Assembly: GCA_902461985.1 (NCBI GenBank)
Contig: CABQAB010000002.1
Location: 1-23,023, forward strand
DNA: 23,023 nucleotides
Source: an uncultured Bacteroidales bacterium
GTDB taxonomy: Bacteria > Bacteroidota > Bacteroidia > Bacteroidales > UBA932
Direction of reading: 5' to 3'
Positions 1-7,952 of this stretch are shown one piece after another. Position 1 is the stretch's first letter, and every line of letters starts with the position of its first letter. The notes beneath the pieces were generated by a model that saw only the letters and a program-made list of their open reading frames with translations, did not search any database and was not told where the DNA came from. Position numbers and translations under genes: made by a program.

Positions 1-395
1 CTGAATGTGCGGCCTGGGCGGCAGATCAGGGCAAAACCCTATACCAGCTTCTCCAGGACATCTATGCCGAGTTCGGCTACTACAAAGAGGGCCTGGTATC
101 ATTGGTCCGTGAAGGCAAGGCAGGTGCGGAGGAAATCGCGGCCATTATGGTGGACATGAGGAACAACCCTCCGAAAGAGCTTGGCGGCACGCCGGTAGTT
201 AAGGTTATCGACTATCTCAAGCCGGAGGAAACCGGACTTCCTTCGTCCAATGTGCTACAGTTCTATTCTGCAGAGGGGGATGTGGTTTCAGTACGTCCGT
301 CAGGAACCGAGCCGAAGATCAAGTTCTATTTCGGCGCACATGGCAACGACGCTGACGCCAAAATCAGCAAAATGAAGGAGCAATTCGGTCTGTAG
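1..395 (+). CDS. Phosphoglucomutase/phosphomannomutase, C-terminal part (5' truncated)
   Basis: Only the last 130 residues are present. The reading frame is open from base 3 to the TAG at 393-395, so the gene starts outside the window; an internal TTG at 102 is not the true start. The decisive motif is RPSGTEPKIKFYF near the C-terminus, the phosphate-binding loop of domain 4 in alpha-D-phosphohexomutases, which interconvert sugar 1- and 6-phosphates in the cytoplasm. Residues before it (DIYAEFGYYKEGL) fit the domain 3/4 region of the Bacteroidota enzymes annotated as phosphoglucomutase or phosphomannomutase. The metal-binding and phosphoserine parts are missing, so substrate preference cannot be judged. 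It ends 11 bp before the lipoate ligase gene and probably shares its transcript. Confidence 0.9.
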   Translation, partial: ECAAWAADQGKTLYQLLQDIYAEFGYYKEGLVSLVREGKAGAEEIAAIMVDMRNNPPKELGGTPVVKVIDYLKPEETGLPSSNVLQFYSAEGDVVSVRPSGTEPKIKFYFGAHGNDADAKISKMKEQFGL

Positions 396-406
396 CAGGA
401 CATTAT

Positions 407-1156
407 ATGACTAATTTCGTTCTTCCTGATTCTGAACTGCACAGGCGGCTTACTTTCTATCTTTCGATGGAGGAGTTTGCCGCCTGTCATCTTTCCGAAC
501 TTGCTCCGGACGGTGCGTTTTTCATCTGGCAGGTTGAGCCGACCGTGATTTGTGGACGGAATCAGGATATCAGGGCGGAGGTGAATCTGCCGTATTGCGC
601 TGAACACGGCATCGATGTCTGCCGCAGGAAAAGCGGGGGAGGATGTGTGTATGCGGACAGGGGGAACATCATGATTTCGTATATAAAACATTGCACGGAC
701 ATTTCAGGATTGTTCTCGGAGTTCCTGGAAAAGCTTGCCGGCTTTCTGCGCCATTGCGGTGTTCCTGCAGAAGTCTCCGGACGCAATGATATACTTGTGC
801 AGGGGCAGAAAGTGTCCGGGAATGCGTTTTCCCTGCGTCCTGGCGGTGTGGGCATAGTCCACGGTACACTGCTTTACGATTTGGATTTTGAGATGCTGTC
901 TCACGCTCTGACGCCTTCAAAGGCTAAACTGGAGAGCAAGGGCGTTAAATCGGTCAGCCAGAGGGTGAGGAATCTGAAGTCTCTTCTCGGCGGAATGGAT
1001 TTGGAGCAGTTGAAAGCGGCATTGGTGAACTGGTTTTGTGACAGTTCCAAGGTTCTGGAGCAGTCAGGGCTTGAAAAAGTTGCCGAAATTGAAAAAGAAT
1101 ATACAGAGCCGTCCTTCATTGCCGGACATTCAGGCAATGGCAGCGACGGATTATAA
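407..1156 (+). CDS. lplA: Lipoate-protein ligase A family, single-domain form
   Basis: A 249-residue cytoplasmic enzyme of the LplA/BPL fold that attaches lipoate to a lysine of acceptor proteins, here most likely GcvH. Visible motifs are RRKSGGGCVYADRGN (residues 73-87), the lipoyl-AMP binding loop; NDILVQGQKVSGNA (127-140), with the conserved lysine at 135; and HGTLLYDLD followed by SKGVKSVSQRV, the usual end of the catalytic domain. E. coli LplA is about 338 residues with a C-terminal accessory domain. This protein stops about where that domain would begin, so it is either a self-sufficient short ligase or a lipoyl transferase. It ends two bases before gcvT and begins the glycine cleavage cluster, which supports a dedicated lipoylation role. 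The family is clear; ligase versus transfer activity is inference. Confidence 0.88.
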   Translation: MTNFVLPDSELHRRLTFYLSMEEFAACHLSELAPDGAFFIWQVEPTVICGRNQDIRAEVNLPYCAEHGIDVCRRKSGGGCVYADRGNIMISYIKHCTDISGLFSEFLEKLAGFLRHCGVPAEVSGRNDILVQGQKVSGNAFSLRPGGVGIVHGTLLYDLDFEMLSHALTPSKAKLESKGVKSVSQRVRNLKSLLGGMDLEQLKAALVNWFCDSSKVLEQSGLEKVAEIEKEYTEPSFIAGHSGNGSDGL

Positions 1157-1158
1157 TA

Positions 1159-2262
1159 ATGATTATGGAAGATAAAAAGACTTGTCTGTACGATGCCCAC
1201 CTTGCCCTTGGGGCGCAGATGACCGTTTTCGGAGGCTTTTGCATGCCTTTGTACTATGAGGGCATCGAGTCTGAGCACAAGGCCGTAAGGACGGCTGCAG
1301 GTATGTTCGACGTTTCCCACATGGGTGAATTCGTTATTTCAGGTGATGATGCGGAACGTTTTGTAAATCACATATTTACCAATGACGTTTCCTCTATGGC
1401 TCCGGGTGATGTCCTTTATGGGATGATGCTGAACGAAAATGGAGGGACGGTGGACGACCTTATGGTCTACAGGCTCGCTCCTGAAGCCGGCTGGCTTTTA
1501 GTCGTCAATGCAGCAAATATAGAAAAAGACTTTGACTGGGTGGCCGGTCATGGAAACGGTTTCGACGTGGAAGTCAATAATGTTTCAGAACTATGGGGCG
1601 AAATCGCGTTGCAGGGTCCTGAAGCCGAAGCGGTGCTGTCTTCAATTCCTGAATTCGCCCGGGTCAGGGAACTGGCCTTCTATACGTTCCGTCATTTTGA
1701 TTATGGCGGGGAAGAGGTCATGATAAGCCGTACGGGTTACACGGGAGAGGACGGTTTTGAAATCTACGCTTCCACCGCGTGCATAAAGAGGCTTTGGGCG
1801 GTTTTGCTGGAAAAGAAAGTCGTGCCATGCGGTCTGGGATGCCGTGACACCCTTCGTTTTGAGGCGGCTCTTCCTCTCTACGGTCATGAATTGTCAGATA
1901 CGGTCTGTCCTGTAGAGGCTGGTCTGGGCGTATTCGTGAAGACTGACAAGACTGAATTCATCGGCAGGGATGCTGTGCTCAGGCTGAAGGAAGAGGGGTT
2001 GAAACGCAAGCTCGTCGGGATAGAGCTTTTAGACAGGGCCATCCCGCGTGCAGGCTATCAGGTGCTGGATTCAGATGGAAACGTGATTGGCGAAGTCACT
2101 ACAGGCTACCGTTCTCTCAGTCTGGACAAGAGCCTCTGCATGGCTTATGTTGACATGGCTCACTCCGCTCTCGGAACAGAACTTCAAATCGCCATACGCC
2201 GGAAGGTGTTCCCGGCCGTAGTCGTCAGGAAACGCTTCTATACTCCTAAATACAGGAAATAG
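1159..2262 (+). CDS. gcvT: Glycine cleavage system T protein (aminomethyltransferase)
   Basis: A 367-residue folate-dependent aminomethyltransferase. It takes the aminomethyl group from lipoylated H protein, releases ammonia and makes 5,10-methylene-tetrahydrofolate. Family signatures run through the protein: FDVSHMGEF near the N-terminus, GGTVDDLMVYRL (around the conserved catalytic aspartate), ISRTGYTGEDGFEIY, GCRDTLRFEAALPLYGHEL, and EVTTGYRSLSLDKSLCMAYV in the C-terminal barrel. Length is normal for the family. The start is either the ATG at 1159 or the ATG two codons later (MIMED); both lie 2-8 bp after the lplA stop and I see no clear Shine-Dalgarno to choose. An 8-bp hairpin spans the stop codon, and gcvH follows after 51 bp. 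Confidence 0.97.
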   Translation: MIMEDKKTCLYDAHLALGAQMTVFGGFCMPLYYEGIESEHKAVRTAAGMFDVSHMGEFVISGDDAERFVNHIFTNDVSSMAPGDVLYGMMLNENGGTVDDLMVYRLAPEAGWLLVVNAANIEKDFDWVAGHGNGFDVEVNNVSELWGEIALQGPEAEAVLSSIPEFARVRELAFYTFRHFDYGGEEVMISRTGYTGEDGFEIYASTACIKRLWAVLLEKKVVPCGLGCRDTLRFEAALPLYGHELSDTVCPVEAGLGVFVKTDKTEFIGRDAVLRLKEEGLKRKLVGIELLDRAIPRAGYQVLDSDGNVIGEVTTGYRSLSLDKSLCMAYVDMAHSALGTELQIAIRRKVFPAVVVRKRFYTPKYRK

Positions 2263-2273
2263 GCTTTTCCTGT
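2252..2273 (+). other. 8-bp hairpin spanning the gcvT stop codon
   Basis: ACAGGAAA at 2252-2259 and its exact reverse complement TTTCCTGT at 2266-2273 are separated by six bases that contain the TAG stop of gcvT. No T-run follows, so it is not a standard terminator. An mRNA processing or stability element between gcvT and gcvH is possible, but this is inference. Confidence 0.5.
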
Positions 2274-2313
2274 CTGCTTGAGAAAAATGATTGTATAAAC
2301 AAATAATAATTAT

Positions 2314-2691
2314 ATGTCAAAGATTGTTGAAGGACTCAGATATGCCGAGTCACATGAATGGGTAAAAGTTGAAGGCAATGTTGCAGTGATCGGAATCTCC
2401 GATTATGCACAGCATGAACTGGGAAACATCACGTACGTAGATATGCCGTCTGAAGGTGATGAATTCGCTGCCGGAGAGGAATTCGGGGCGGTGGAAAGCA
2501 CCAAAATTGCGAGTGACCTCTATTCTCCGGTTTCGGGTACGGTTACGGAAGTCAATACCGCTCTGGAAGATAATCCCGAACTGATTAACGAAGACGCTTA
2601 TGCCAGCTGGCTCATCAAGTTGGAGATGTCAGATCCGTCGGAACTCGACAGACTGCTGGAGCCTGCCGCTTATGAAGCTTTGTGCAAATAA
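2314..2691 (+). CDS. gcvH: Glycine cleavage system H protein
   Basis: A 125-residue lipoyl-carrier protein that shuttles the aminomethyl group among P, T and L proteins. The lipoyl attachment site is ESTKIASDLYSPVSG, with the modified lysine at residue 64, the usual place. The common form is ESVKAASDLYSPVSG, so Thr and Ile here are mild variants on either side of the lysine. HEWVKVEGNVAVIGISDYAQ at the N-terminus and the ASWLIKLE region at the C-terminus are typical. It lies between gcvT and gcvPA with a 51-bp gap before it, the longest in the cluster, and 13 bp after it. I found no convincing promoter in the AT-rich gap. Confidence 0.98.
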   Translation: MSKIVEGLRYAESHEWVKVEGNVAVIGISDYAQHELGNITYVDMPSEGDEFAAGEEFGAVESTKIASDLYSPVSGTVTEVNTALEDNPELINEDAYASWLIKLEMSDPSELDRLLEPAAYEALCK

Positions 2692-2704
2692 CTGACAACG
2701 GAAA

Positions 2705-4069
2705 ATGCGTAAACCGAAGACTTTTCCATATTTTCCTCACACAGAAGAAGATATAAGTCAGATGCTTTCGAAGTGCGGGCTTTCCTCAATGAGGGAACTC
2801 TACTCTGACGTGCCTGAAGAATGTTTCTATGACGGTGAGTACAATCTGCCGTCGGCCATGTCGGAAATCGAGTTGAAGCGTCATCTGGAGACTCTCGCTT
2901 CCATGAATACCAGACTCAAGGTGTTTGTGGGCGCGGGGGCGTACGACCATTACTGCCCTGCCGTAGTCCCTTACATCCTGAGCCGTTCTGAATTTTCGAC
3001 TGCGTACACTCCTTACCAGGCGGAGATTTCCCAGGGAACTCTGAGAGCGATATTCGAGTGGCAGACCATGATCTGCCGCATTACCGGACTGGACGTCGCC
3101 AACGCTTCCATGTATGACGGTGCGACTGCCGCGGCTGAGGCTATGATGATGTGTGCCGCATCTGTACGTAAGCGTAACCGTTTCCTGATTTCTGCAACAA
3201 TGCTTCCCCAGGTCATGGATGTGGTGTCAACTTATGCCCATTACCACGGCATTGACCTGGTTGTCGTGCCTGAAGATGACGGAATCACTTCCATTGAGGA
3301 ACTGAAACGGGCTTTATGTCCGGATGACGTTGCCGGAGTAATGCTTCCTGGCATAAACAGATACGGGGTCATCGAAAACCTGGACGAGGCTGTCAGTCTC
3401 AGCCATGCTGCCGGGGCATTGTTCGTGGAATATTGCGACCCTTCTGCGATGACAGTCCTGAAGACCGCCGGCGAGTATGGTGCAGACATAGCCTGCGGTG
3501 ATGCCCAGTCCTTAGGCATGCCGTTGGCTTTCGGCGGCCCGTATGCCGGTTTCATGGCCTGCAAAAAGGACTATATGCGCAAACTGCCTGGGCGTCTTGT
3601 CGGGCAGACAGTTGACGTGGACGGCAAAAGGGCGTTCGTGCTCACCCTTCAGGCGAGGGAACAGCATATACGCAGGGAAAAAGCCACTTCAAACATCTGT
3701 TCCAACCAGTCTCTGATGGCTCTCTATGCGACTGTATATCTTTCGCTTATGGGACCAGAAGGCATGAAGGAGGTAAATGGACTTTCATATAGCGGAGCTC
3801 ATTATCTGAAATCCGAACTGTTGAAAACAGGCTATTTTGAAGAAGCGTTCAGCACTGAGAGGCCTTTCCTTAAAGAATTCGTTCTCAGACCTGCGGTTCC
3901 GGTTGAAAATCTTCAGGCTAAGTTGGCTGAGAGGGGATTTTTCGCCGCCTGCGATATGGGAAACGGGCTTTTAGGCTTCTGCGTGACGGAGAAACATGAC
4001 AAAATCGAGTGTGATTCTCTTGTCGCCGCTGTCAAATCTGTTATGGACATAATGGGAGGGGAAAGGTGA
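2705..4069 (+). CDS. gcvPA: Glycine dehydrogenase (decarboxylating) subunit 1
   Basis: A 454-residue N-terminal-type subunit of the two-subunit P protein, which decarboxylates glycine with pyridoxal phosphate and loads the aminomethyl group on H protein. Characteristic blocks are FVGAGAYDHYCPAVVPYIL, TAYTPYQAEISQGTLRAIFE, ASMYDGATAAAEA, FGGPYAGFMACK, and LQAREQHIRREKATSNICSN. Length fits gcvPA (about 440-460). It lacks the PLP lysine, which lies on subunit 2, as expected. The start ATG at 2705 follows the gcvH stop by 13 bp, and the stop codon overlaps the gcvPB start. Single-chain P proteins are about 950 residues, so the split form is clear. Confidence 0.97.
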   Translation: MRKPKTFPYFPHTEEDISQMLSKCGLSSMRELYSDVPEECFYDGEYNLPSAMSEIELKRHLETLASMNTRLKVFVGAGAYDHYCPAVVPYILSRSEFSTAYTPYQAEISQGTLRAIFEWQTMICRITGLDVANASMYDGATAAAEAMMMCAASVRKRNRFLISATMLPQVMDVVSTYAHYHGIDLVVVPEDDGITSIEELKRALCPDDVAGVMLPGINRYGVIENLDEAVSLSHAAGALFVEYCDPSAMTVLKTAGEYGADIACGDAQSLGMPLAFGGPYAGFMACKKDYMRKLPGRLVGQTVDVDGKRAFVLTLQAREQHIRREKATSNICSNQSLMALYATVYLSLMGPEGMKEVNGLSYSGAHYLKSELLKTGYFEEAFSTERPFLKEFVLRPAVPVENLQAKLAERGFFAACDMGNGLLGFCVTEKHDKIECDSLVAAVKSVMDIMGGER

Positions 4070-5517
4070 TGAAATACTACGACAAACTTATTTTTGAATT
4101 GTCAGTGCCGGGACGTTGCGGCTTCAGTCTGCCTGCCGACAGTTTTGAAGGTACACCGGGATGCGACTATTCGTACGAACTTCTGCCCTCTTTCCTTTTG
4201 AGGGGGAAGGATGCGGAACTTCCCCAGGTCAGCGAGCCGGATGTGGTGAGGCATTACACGAATCTGTCTGACATGAATTTCGGAGTGGACACCGGACTGT
4301 ACCCTTTAGGCAGCTGCACTATGAAATACAATCCGAAAATCAATGAGGAGCTCTCGGCTCTGAAAGGCTTTACGGATGTCCATCCATTGCAGCCTCTGAA
4401 CACTGTAAGAGGCTGTATGCAAGTGTATAACGAACTTTCTGACGCGCTTTGTTCCATTACCGGCATGTCGGCTTTCACACTGAATCCTTTTGCCGGAGCA
4501 CATGGTGAACTGACGGGACTTATGCTTATAAAGCATTACCACGAACTGCGTGGTGACAGCGCGAGGACTAAAATCATTGTTCCGGATTCTGCGCACGGCA
4601 CCAATCCGGCATCGGCGGCCGTCTGCGGATTCGAGGTTGTACAGGTGAAATCCCGCGGTGACGGCAGGGTGGATGTTGAAGATCTCAAGCCATTGCTGGA
4701 CAACAGTATAGCCGGAATGATGATGACCAATCCCAACACATTGGGGCTTTTCGAGTCAAGCATCAGGGAAATCGCCGGACTGGTCCATGAATGCGGCGGT
4801 CTGCTCTATTACGACGGGGCCAACCTTAATCCTCTCGTAGGCGTGGTCAGACCCGGGGATATGGGTTTTGACGTGCTTCACCTCAATCTTCATAAATCAT
4901 TCTCGACACCTCACGGCGGCGGCGGTCCCGGTTCAGGCCCTGTCGGCGTGTCGGAGAAATTGCTCGGATGTCTGCCGGAACCTGCTTTTTACTGCGGTGA
5001 GCAGGAGCATAGTATGGGACGCATAAGCGGATTTCAGGGCAACTTTACTGTGATTGTCAAAGCCCTTGCCTATATACTCTCTCTTGGAAGGGAGAATGTC
5101 AGGAATCTTGGTCCTTATGCGACTTTGTCCGCCAATTATATCAAGGAATCCCTCAAGGACTGTTATGAACTGCCGGTCGATTCTGTATGCAAGCATGAAT
5201 TCGTGTTTGACGGGCTTAAGGACAAGTCTTCTGGCGTTACGACTTTGGATGTGGCAAAGCGTCTGCTGGACTATGGCTATCATGCCCCGACCATCTATTT
5301 CCCTCTGCTTTTCCACCAGTCGCTTATGATAGAGCCGACGGAAACCGAGTCGAAGCAGACCATAGACGAGTTTATAGAAGTGATGCGCAGAATAGCGGAG
5401 GAGGCCAGTTCGGACCCTGCTTTGCTCACTACTGCCCCTCATGCTACTGCGGTGCGCCGCCTGGATGAAACGACTGCCGCAAGACATCCTGTTTTGAAAC
5501 TTGAAGTGTCTGAATGA
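4069..5517 (+). CDS. gcvPB: Glycine dehydrogenase (decarboxylating) subunit 2
   Basis: The catalytic C-terminal-type subunit of the split P protein. The pyridoxal phosphate lysine is in NLHKSFSTPHGGGGPGSGPV, at residue 276 counting from the ATG at 4069. PLGSCTMKYNPKINE, DSAHGTNPASAA and YYDGANLNPLVG are further family motifs. I place the start at the ATG at 4069, which shares one base with the gcvPA stop (TGATG) and has a purine-rich GGGAGGGGAAAGG before it. A GTG one codon earlier (4066) would also be in frame. The overlap implies translational coupling, suiting an obligate heteromer. The C-terminus ends before lpd with 28 bp between them. Confidence 0.97.
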   Translation: MKYYDKLIFELSVPGRCGFSLPADSFEGTPGCDYSYELLPSFLLRGKDAELPQVSEPDVVRHYTNLSDMNFGVDTGLYPLGSCTMKYNPKINEELSALKGFTDVHPLQPLNTVRGCMQVYNELSDALCSITGMSAFTLNPFAGAHGELTGLMLIKHYHELRGDSARTKIIVPDSAHGTNPASAAVCGFEVVQVKSRGDGRVDVEDLKPLLDNSIAGMMMTNPNTLGLFESSIREIAGLVHECGGLLYYDGANLNPLVGVVRPGDMGFDVLHLNLHKSFSTPHGGGGPGSGPVGVSEKLLGCLPEPAFYCGEQEHSMGRISGFQGNFTVIVKALAYILSLGRENVRNLGPYATLSANYIKESLKDCYELPVDSVCKHEFVFDGLKDKSSGVTTLDVAKRLLDYGYHAPTIYFPLLFHQSLMIEPTETESKQTIDEFIEVMRRIAEEASSDPALLTTAPHATAVRRLDETTAARHPVLKLEVSE

Positions 5518-5545
5518 CAATAATCTGAAAATAGAAGCCTGAAAT

Positions 5546-6958
5546 ATGGATTTAATAGTTATCGGGGCCGGTCCGGGAGGATACGAGACTGCAGTCGAAG
5601 CTGTCCGCAGAGGCTATGACGTGAAACTTGTCACTGCGGGCAGGCTTGGAGGTACCTGCCTGAACTTAGGATGCATACCGACCAAATGTTTTTGTCATGA
5701 CGCGTTTCATGGCGTGGTGACGGCTGACCCGGCGAAGAGGCTGGCTGCAATGATCGAGCGCAAGGACCAGGTGGTTTCCACACTTGTGGCCGGTATCGAG
5801 AGGATGCTGAAGGGTGTGGAGATAATCTACGGCATCGCCCGTGTCGTTGACAACAGGACTGTAGCGATATGGAGGACCGAGGACGATTCCGCTTCTGCGG
5901 GCATAGCCAACGAGGCCGTCAGGACCATAAAGGCAGACCGCATAATCATCGCCACCGGTTCACATCCTTCATGGCTCGACATCCCCGGGGCGTACACTCC
6001 AGGCGTATTGTCATCAAACGAGATTATCTCATTGAGAGAGTTCCCTTCTAAACTTACTGTAATAGGAGGGGGAGTCATAGGTCTGGAACTGGCTTCGGTA
6101 TTCAATGCTTTGGGTTCTGAAGTCACAGTAATCGAATATTGCAGGAATGTGCTTCCCAATATGGACGTGGATCTTGCCAAAAGGCTGAAACAGAGTATGG
6201 CGCGTTCCGGAATCAAGTTCATTTTAGGGGCCCGGGTGACGTCTGTAGCAGCTGCGGGAGACGGTCAGGAGGTTTTCTTCACTCTCGCCGACAAGCAGGG
6301 GTCCGTCCTGTCCGACAAAGTTCTGATGGCTTGCGGCAGGACTCCAGACATGAGGGTCGTCCTTGGCTGCGATGCCATTGAGCGGACCCGCAAGGGTATT
6401 GTCGTGGACAATAATATGCAGACCACATTGGAGGGCGTGTATGCGGTAGGGGACGTGAACGGACTGTGCATGCTCGCACATGCCGCCGTGGCCCAGGGAC
6501 AAATTGCGTTGAACCACATAGCCGCGACTTTCCAGGACGGCAATCACGCCCGGCCAGCCGGTAATTCTCCGCTTGCCGGACCGAGACTTGAAATCATGCC
6601 TGCAGCGGTTTTCACCACGCCTCCTGTGGCTTCAGTCGGGCTGTCCGAGGAACAGTGCAAAGCCGACGGCATAGCCTATAAGGTGTGCAAATCAGCGTAC
6701 GGTGCGTCAGGAATGGCTATGGCATCCGGACAGAGCGAGGGAATATGCAAAATTCTTGTGGCTCAGCCTGGCCAGGCCGGATATCGTGACGGGCAGATAC
6801 TCGGATGCCATATATTCGGTGCAAATGCTCCTGAACTGGTTTCAGAGGTCGCCGCAATCATGTATTTCAATGCCACTGCAAGTGACCTGGCTTCCATGAT
6901 ACATCCTCACCCTTCTCTATCGGAACTGCTCCTGAGTGCTGTGAAGAACGGAGTCTGA
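5546..6958 (+). CDS. lpdA: Dihydrolipoamide dehydrogenase (E3 / L protein)
   Basis: A 470-residue FAD/NAD-dependent disulfide oxidoreductase that reoxidises dihydrolipoyl groups. Residues 5-12 (VIGAGPGG) are the FAD-binding Rossmann loop. GGTCLNLGCIPTK holds the redox-active cysteine pair at 38 and 43. VIGGGVIGLELASVF is the NAD-binding loop and YAVGDVNG the second FAD contact. The C-terminal HPHPSLSE has the His and Glu of the active-site dyad (usual form HAHPTLSE). As the last gene of the lplA-gcv cluster it serves as the L protein, though the same E3 could also serve 2-oxoacid dehydrogenases encoded elsewhere. No hairpin terminator is obvious after the TGA; the next promoter begins 37 bp downstream. 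Confidence 0.96.
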   Translation: MDLIVIGAGPGGYETAVEAVRRGYDVKLVTAGRLGGTCLNLGCIPTKCFCHDAFHGVVTADPAKRLAAMIERKDQVVSTLVAGIERMLKGVEIIYGIARVVDNRTVAIWRTEDDSASAGIANEAVRTIKADRIIIATGSHPSWLDIPGAYTPGVLSSNEIISLREFPSKLTVIGGGVIGLELASVFNALGSEVTVIEYCRNVLPNMDVDLAKRLKQSMARSGIKFILGARVTSVAAAGDGQEVFFTLADKQGSVLSDKVLMACGRTPDMRVVLGCDAIERTRKGIVVDNNMQTTLEGVYAVGDVNGLCMLAHAAVAQGQIALNHIAATFQDGNHARPAGNSPLAGPRLEIMPAAVFTTPPVASVGLSEEQCKADGIAYKVCKSAYGASGMAMASGQSEGICKILVAQPGQAGYRDGQILGCHIFGANAPELVSEVAAIMYFNATASDLASMIHPHPSLSELLLSAVKNGV

Positions 6959-6994
6959 AAGCGGCTTCTGGAATTGTGTGTGGCTCAAATTCTA

Positions 6995-7026
6995 TTTGTA
7001 ACATAAGCAATTATTGTCTAAATTTG
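6995..7026 (+). promoter_or_regulatory. Bacteroidota-type promoter of the polysaccharide export operon
   Basis: TTTG at 6995-6998 and TAAATTTG at 7019-7026 are separated by 20 bp, a full match to the Bacteroidota -33/-7 consensus. Transcription would start a few bases after 7026, giving a leader of about 60-65 nt before the lipoprotein start codon. Confidence 0.8.
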
Positions 7027-7070
7027 CAGACTTTATGTGCAGAGACATTCTGCATCCGAAGTCTGACCTT
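7027..7070 (+). promoter_or_regulatory. Nested dyad in the export operon leader, possible operator or attenuator
   Basis: CAGACTT (7027-7033) pairs with AAGTCTG (7059-7065). Inside it, TGCAGA (7038-7043) pairs with TCTGCA (7049-7054) around a 5-base loop. The outer arm is followed by ACCTTTTATC, a short T-rich stretch. The inner stem plus T-stretch could act in RNA as an attenuator. The left outer arm overlaps the expected transcription start, so at least that part may instead be a DNA operator. Function is inference. Confidence 0.45.
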
Positions 7071-7096
7071 TTATCATTAACAGCAGTAACGTGACT

Positions 7097-7924
7097 ATGG
7101 TTTCGTCTACAAGAAAATTCTCAATGTGTGCGATGGCGGTTGTGTCGGCAGTTCTTGTCGCCACGTCGTGCAGCACCTACAAGAACATCGCCTATTTCCA
7201 GGACAAGATTCTTGACAACCCGCAGGAAATGGACAGGAATGCCGGGATCATCATTGAACCGAAGGATATGCTTTCCATTGTCGTGAGTTCACGCACCCCG
7301 GAACTGACGCCCATGTTCAACCTCCCGACTGTGACATATGCTGCGGGAGGGGAAAGTGTCTCGTCGGCCGGTTCCCAGAGAATCATGAGCTATGCGGTCG
7401 ACGGGAACGGTGAAATAGATTTTCCGGTGCTCGGACGTCTGAAGATAGCAGGCAAGACAAGATGGGAATGTGCGGATTTCATCAAGAACGAACTTGTCCG
7501 CAACAAATATCTCGAGGACCCTGTCGTGACAGTCGAATTCACCAATTTCAAGGTCTCCGTACTCGGTGAAGTCGCTTCTCCGGGAACTTTTGCGATTTCC
7601 GGCGACAAGGTGACCATACTGCAGGCTCTCAGCCTTGCGCGTGACCTCACGATTTTCGGCAGAAGGGACAATGTTTCGGTCATACGTGAAATAGAGGGCA
7701 AGAGGGTCATCTATCAGGTGGACCTGACCAGTACCAGCCTGTTCCAGAGTCCTGCATATTACCTCAAACAGAACGACATAGTGTATGTGGAGCCGTCGGA
7801 CATCAAGAAAAGACAGTCTACGGTGGATGACAAATCATTGAGGATAACCACTATCGCTCTTTCCTCGGGGTCTCTTTTGGTGTCGGTGGCGACATTGGTG
7901 ACTACGCTTCTGCTGAGAAAATAG
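7097..7924 (+). CDS. Wza-like polysaccharide export lipoprotein (Poly_export/SLBB)
   Basis: A 275-residue outer-membrane polysaccharide export protein. An N-terminal hydrophobic segment ends in a lipobox (VATSC), and the following STYKNIAYFQD is typical of Bacteroidota export lipoproteins. The Poly_export domain comes next (EPKDMLSIVVSS, then DGNGEIDFPVLGRLKIAG), then an SLBB-like beta-grasp (VSVLGEVASPGTFAIS). The last 25-30 residues form a predicted transmembrane helix (TTIALSSGSLLVSVATLV), comparable to the membrane-spanning helix of Wza. I prefer the ATG at 7097; a GTG at 7091 is in frame and would add two residues. It is first in an operon with the kinase (28 bp away) and phosphatase, the normal arrangement for a Wza-Wzc-phosphatase set. 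Confidence 0.92.
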   Translation: MVSSTRKFSMCAMAVVSAVLVATSCSTYKNIAYFQDKILDNPQEMDRNAGIIIEPKDMLSIVVSSRTPELTPMFNLPTVTYAAGGESVSSAGSQRIMSYAVDGNGEIDFPVLGRLKIAGKTRWECADFIKNELVRNKYLEDPVVTVEFTNFKVSVLGEVASPGTFAISGDKVTILQALSLARDLTIFGRRDNVSVIREIEGKRVIYQVDLTSTSLFQSPAYYLKQNDIVYVEPSDIKKRQSTVDDKSLRITTIALSSGSLLVSVATLVTTLLLRK

Positions 7925-7952
7925 GTAAAATTCACATAACCGGATTCTAACT

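Noticed and set aside
396..406. Glycine riboswitch before the gcv cluster
   Set aside because: The cluster has only an 11-bp gap before lplA, and other gaps are too short; if one exists it lies upstream of the window.
4933..5520. 195-codon open frame on the minus strand
   Set aside because: Antisense to gcvPB; no domain, biased composition.
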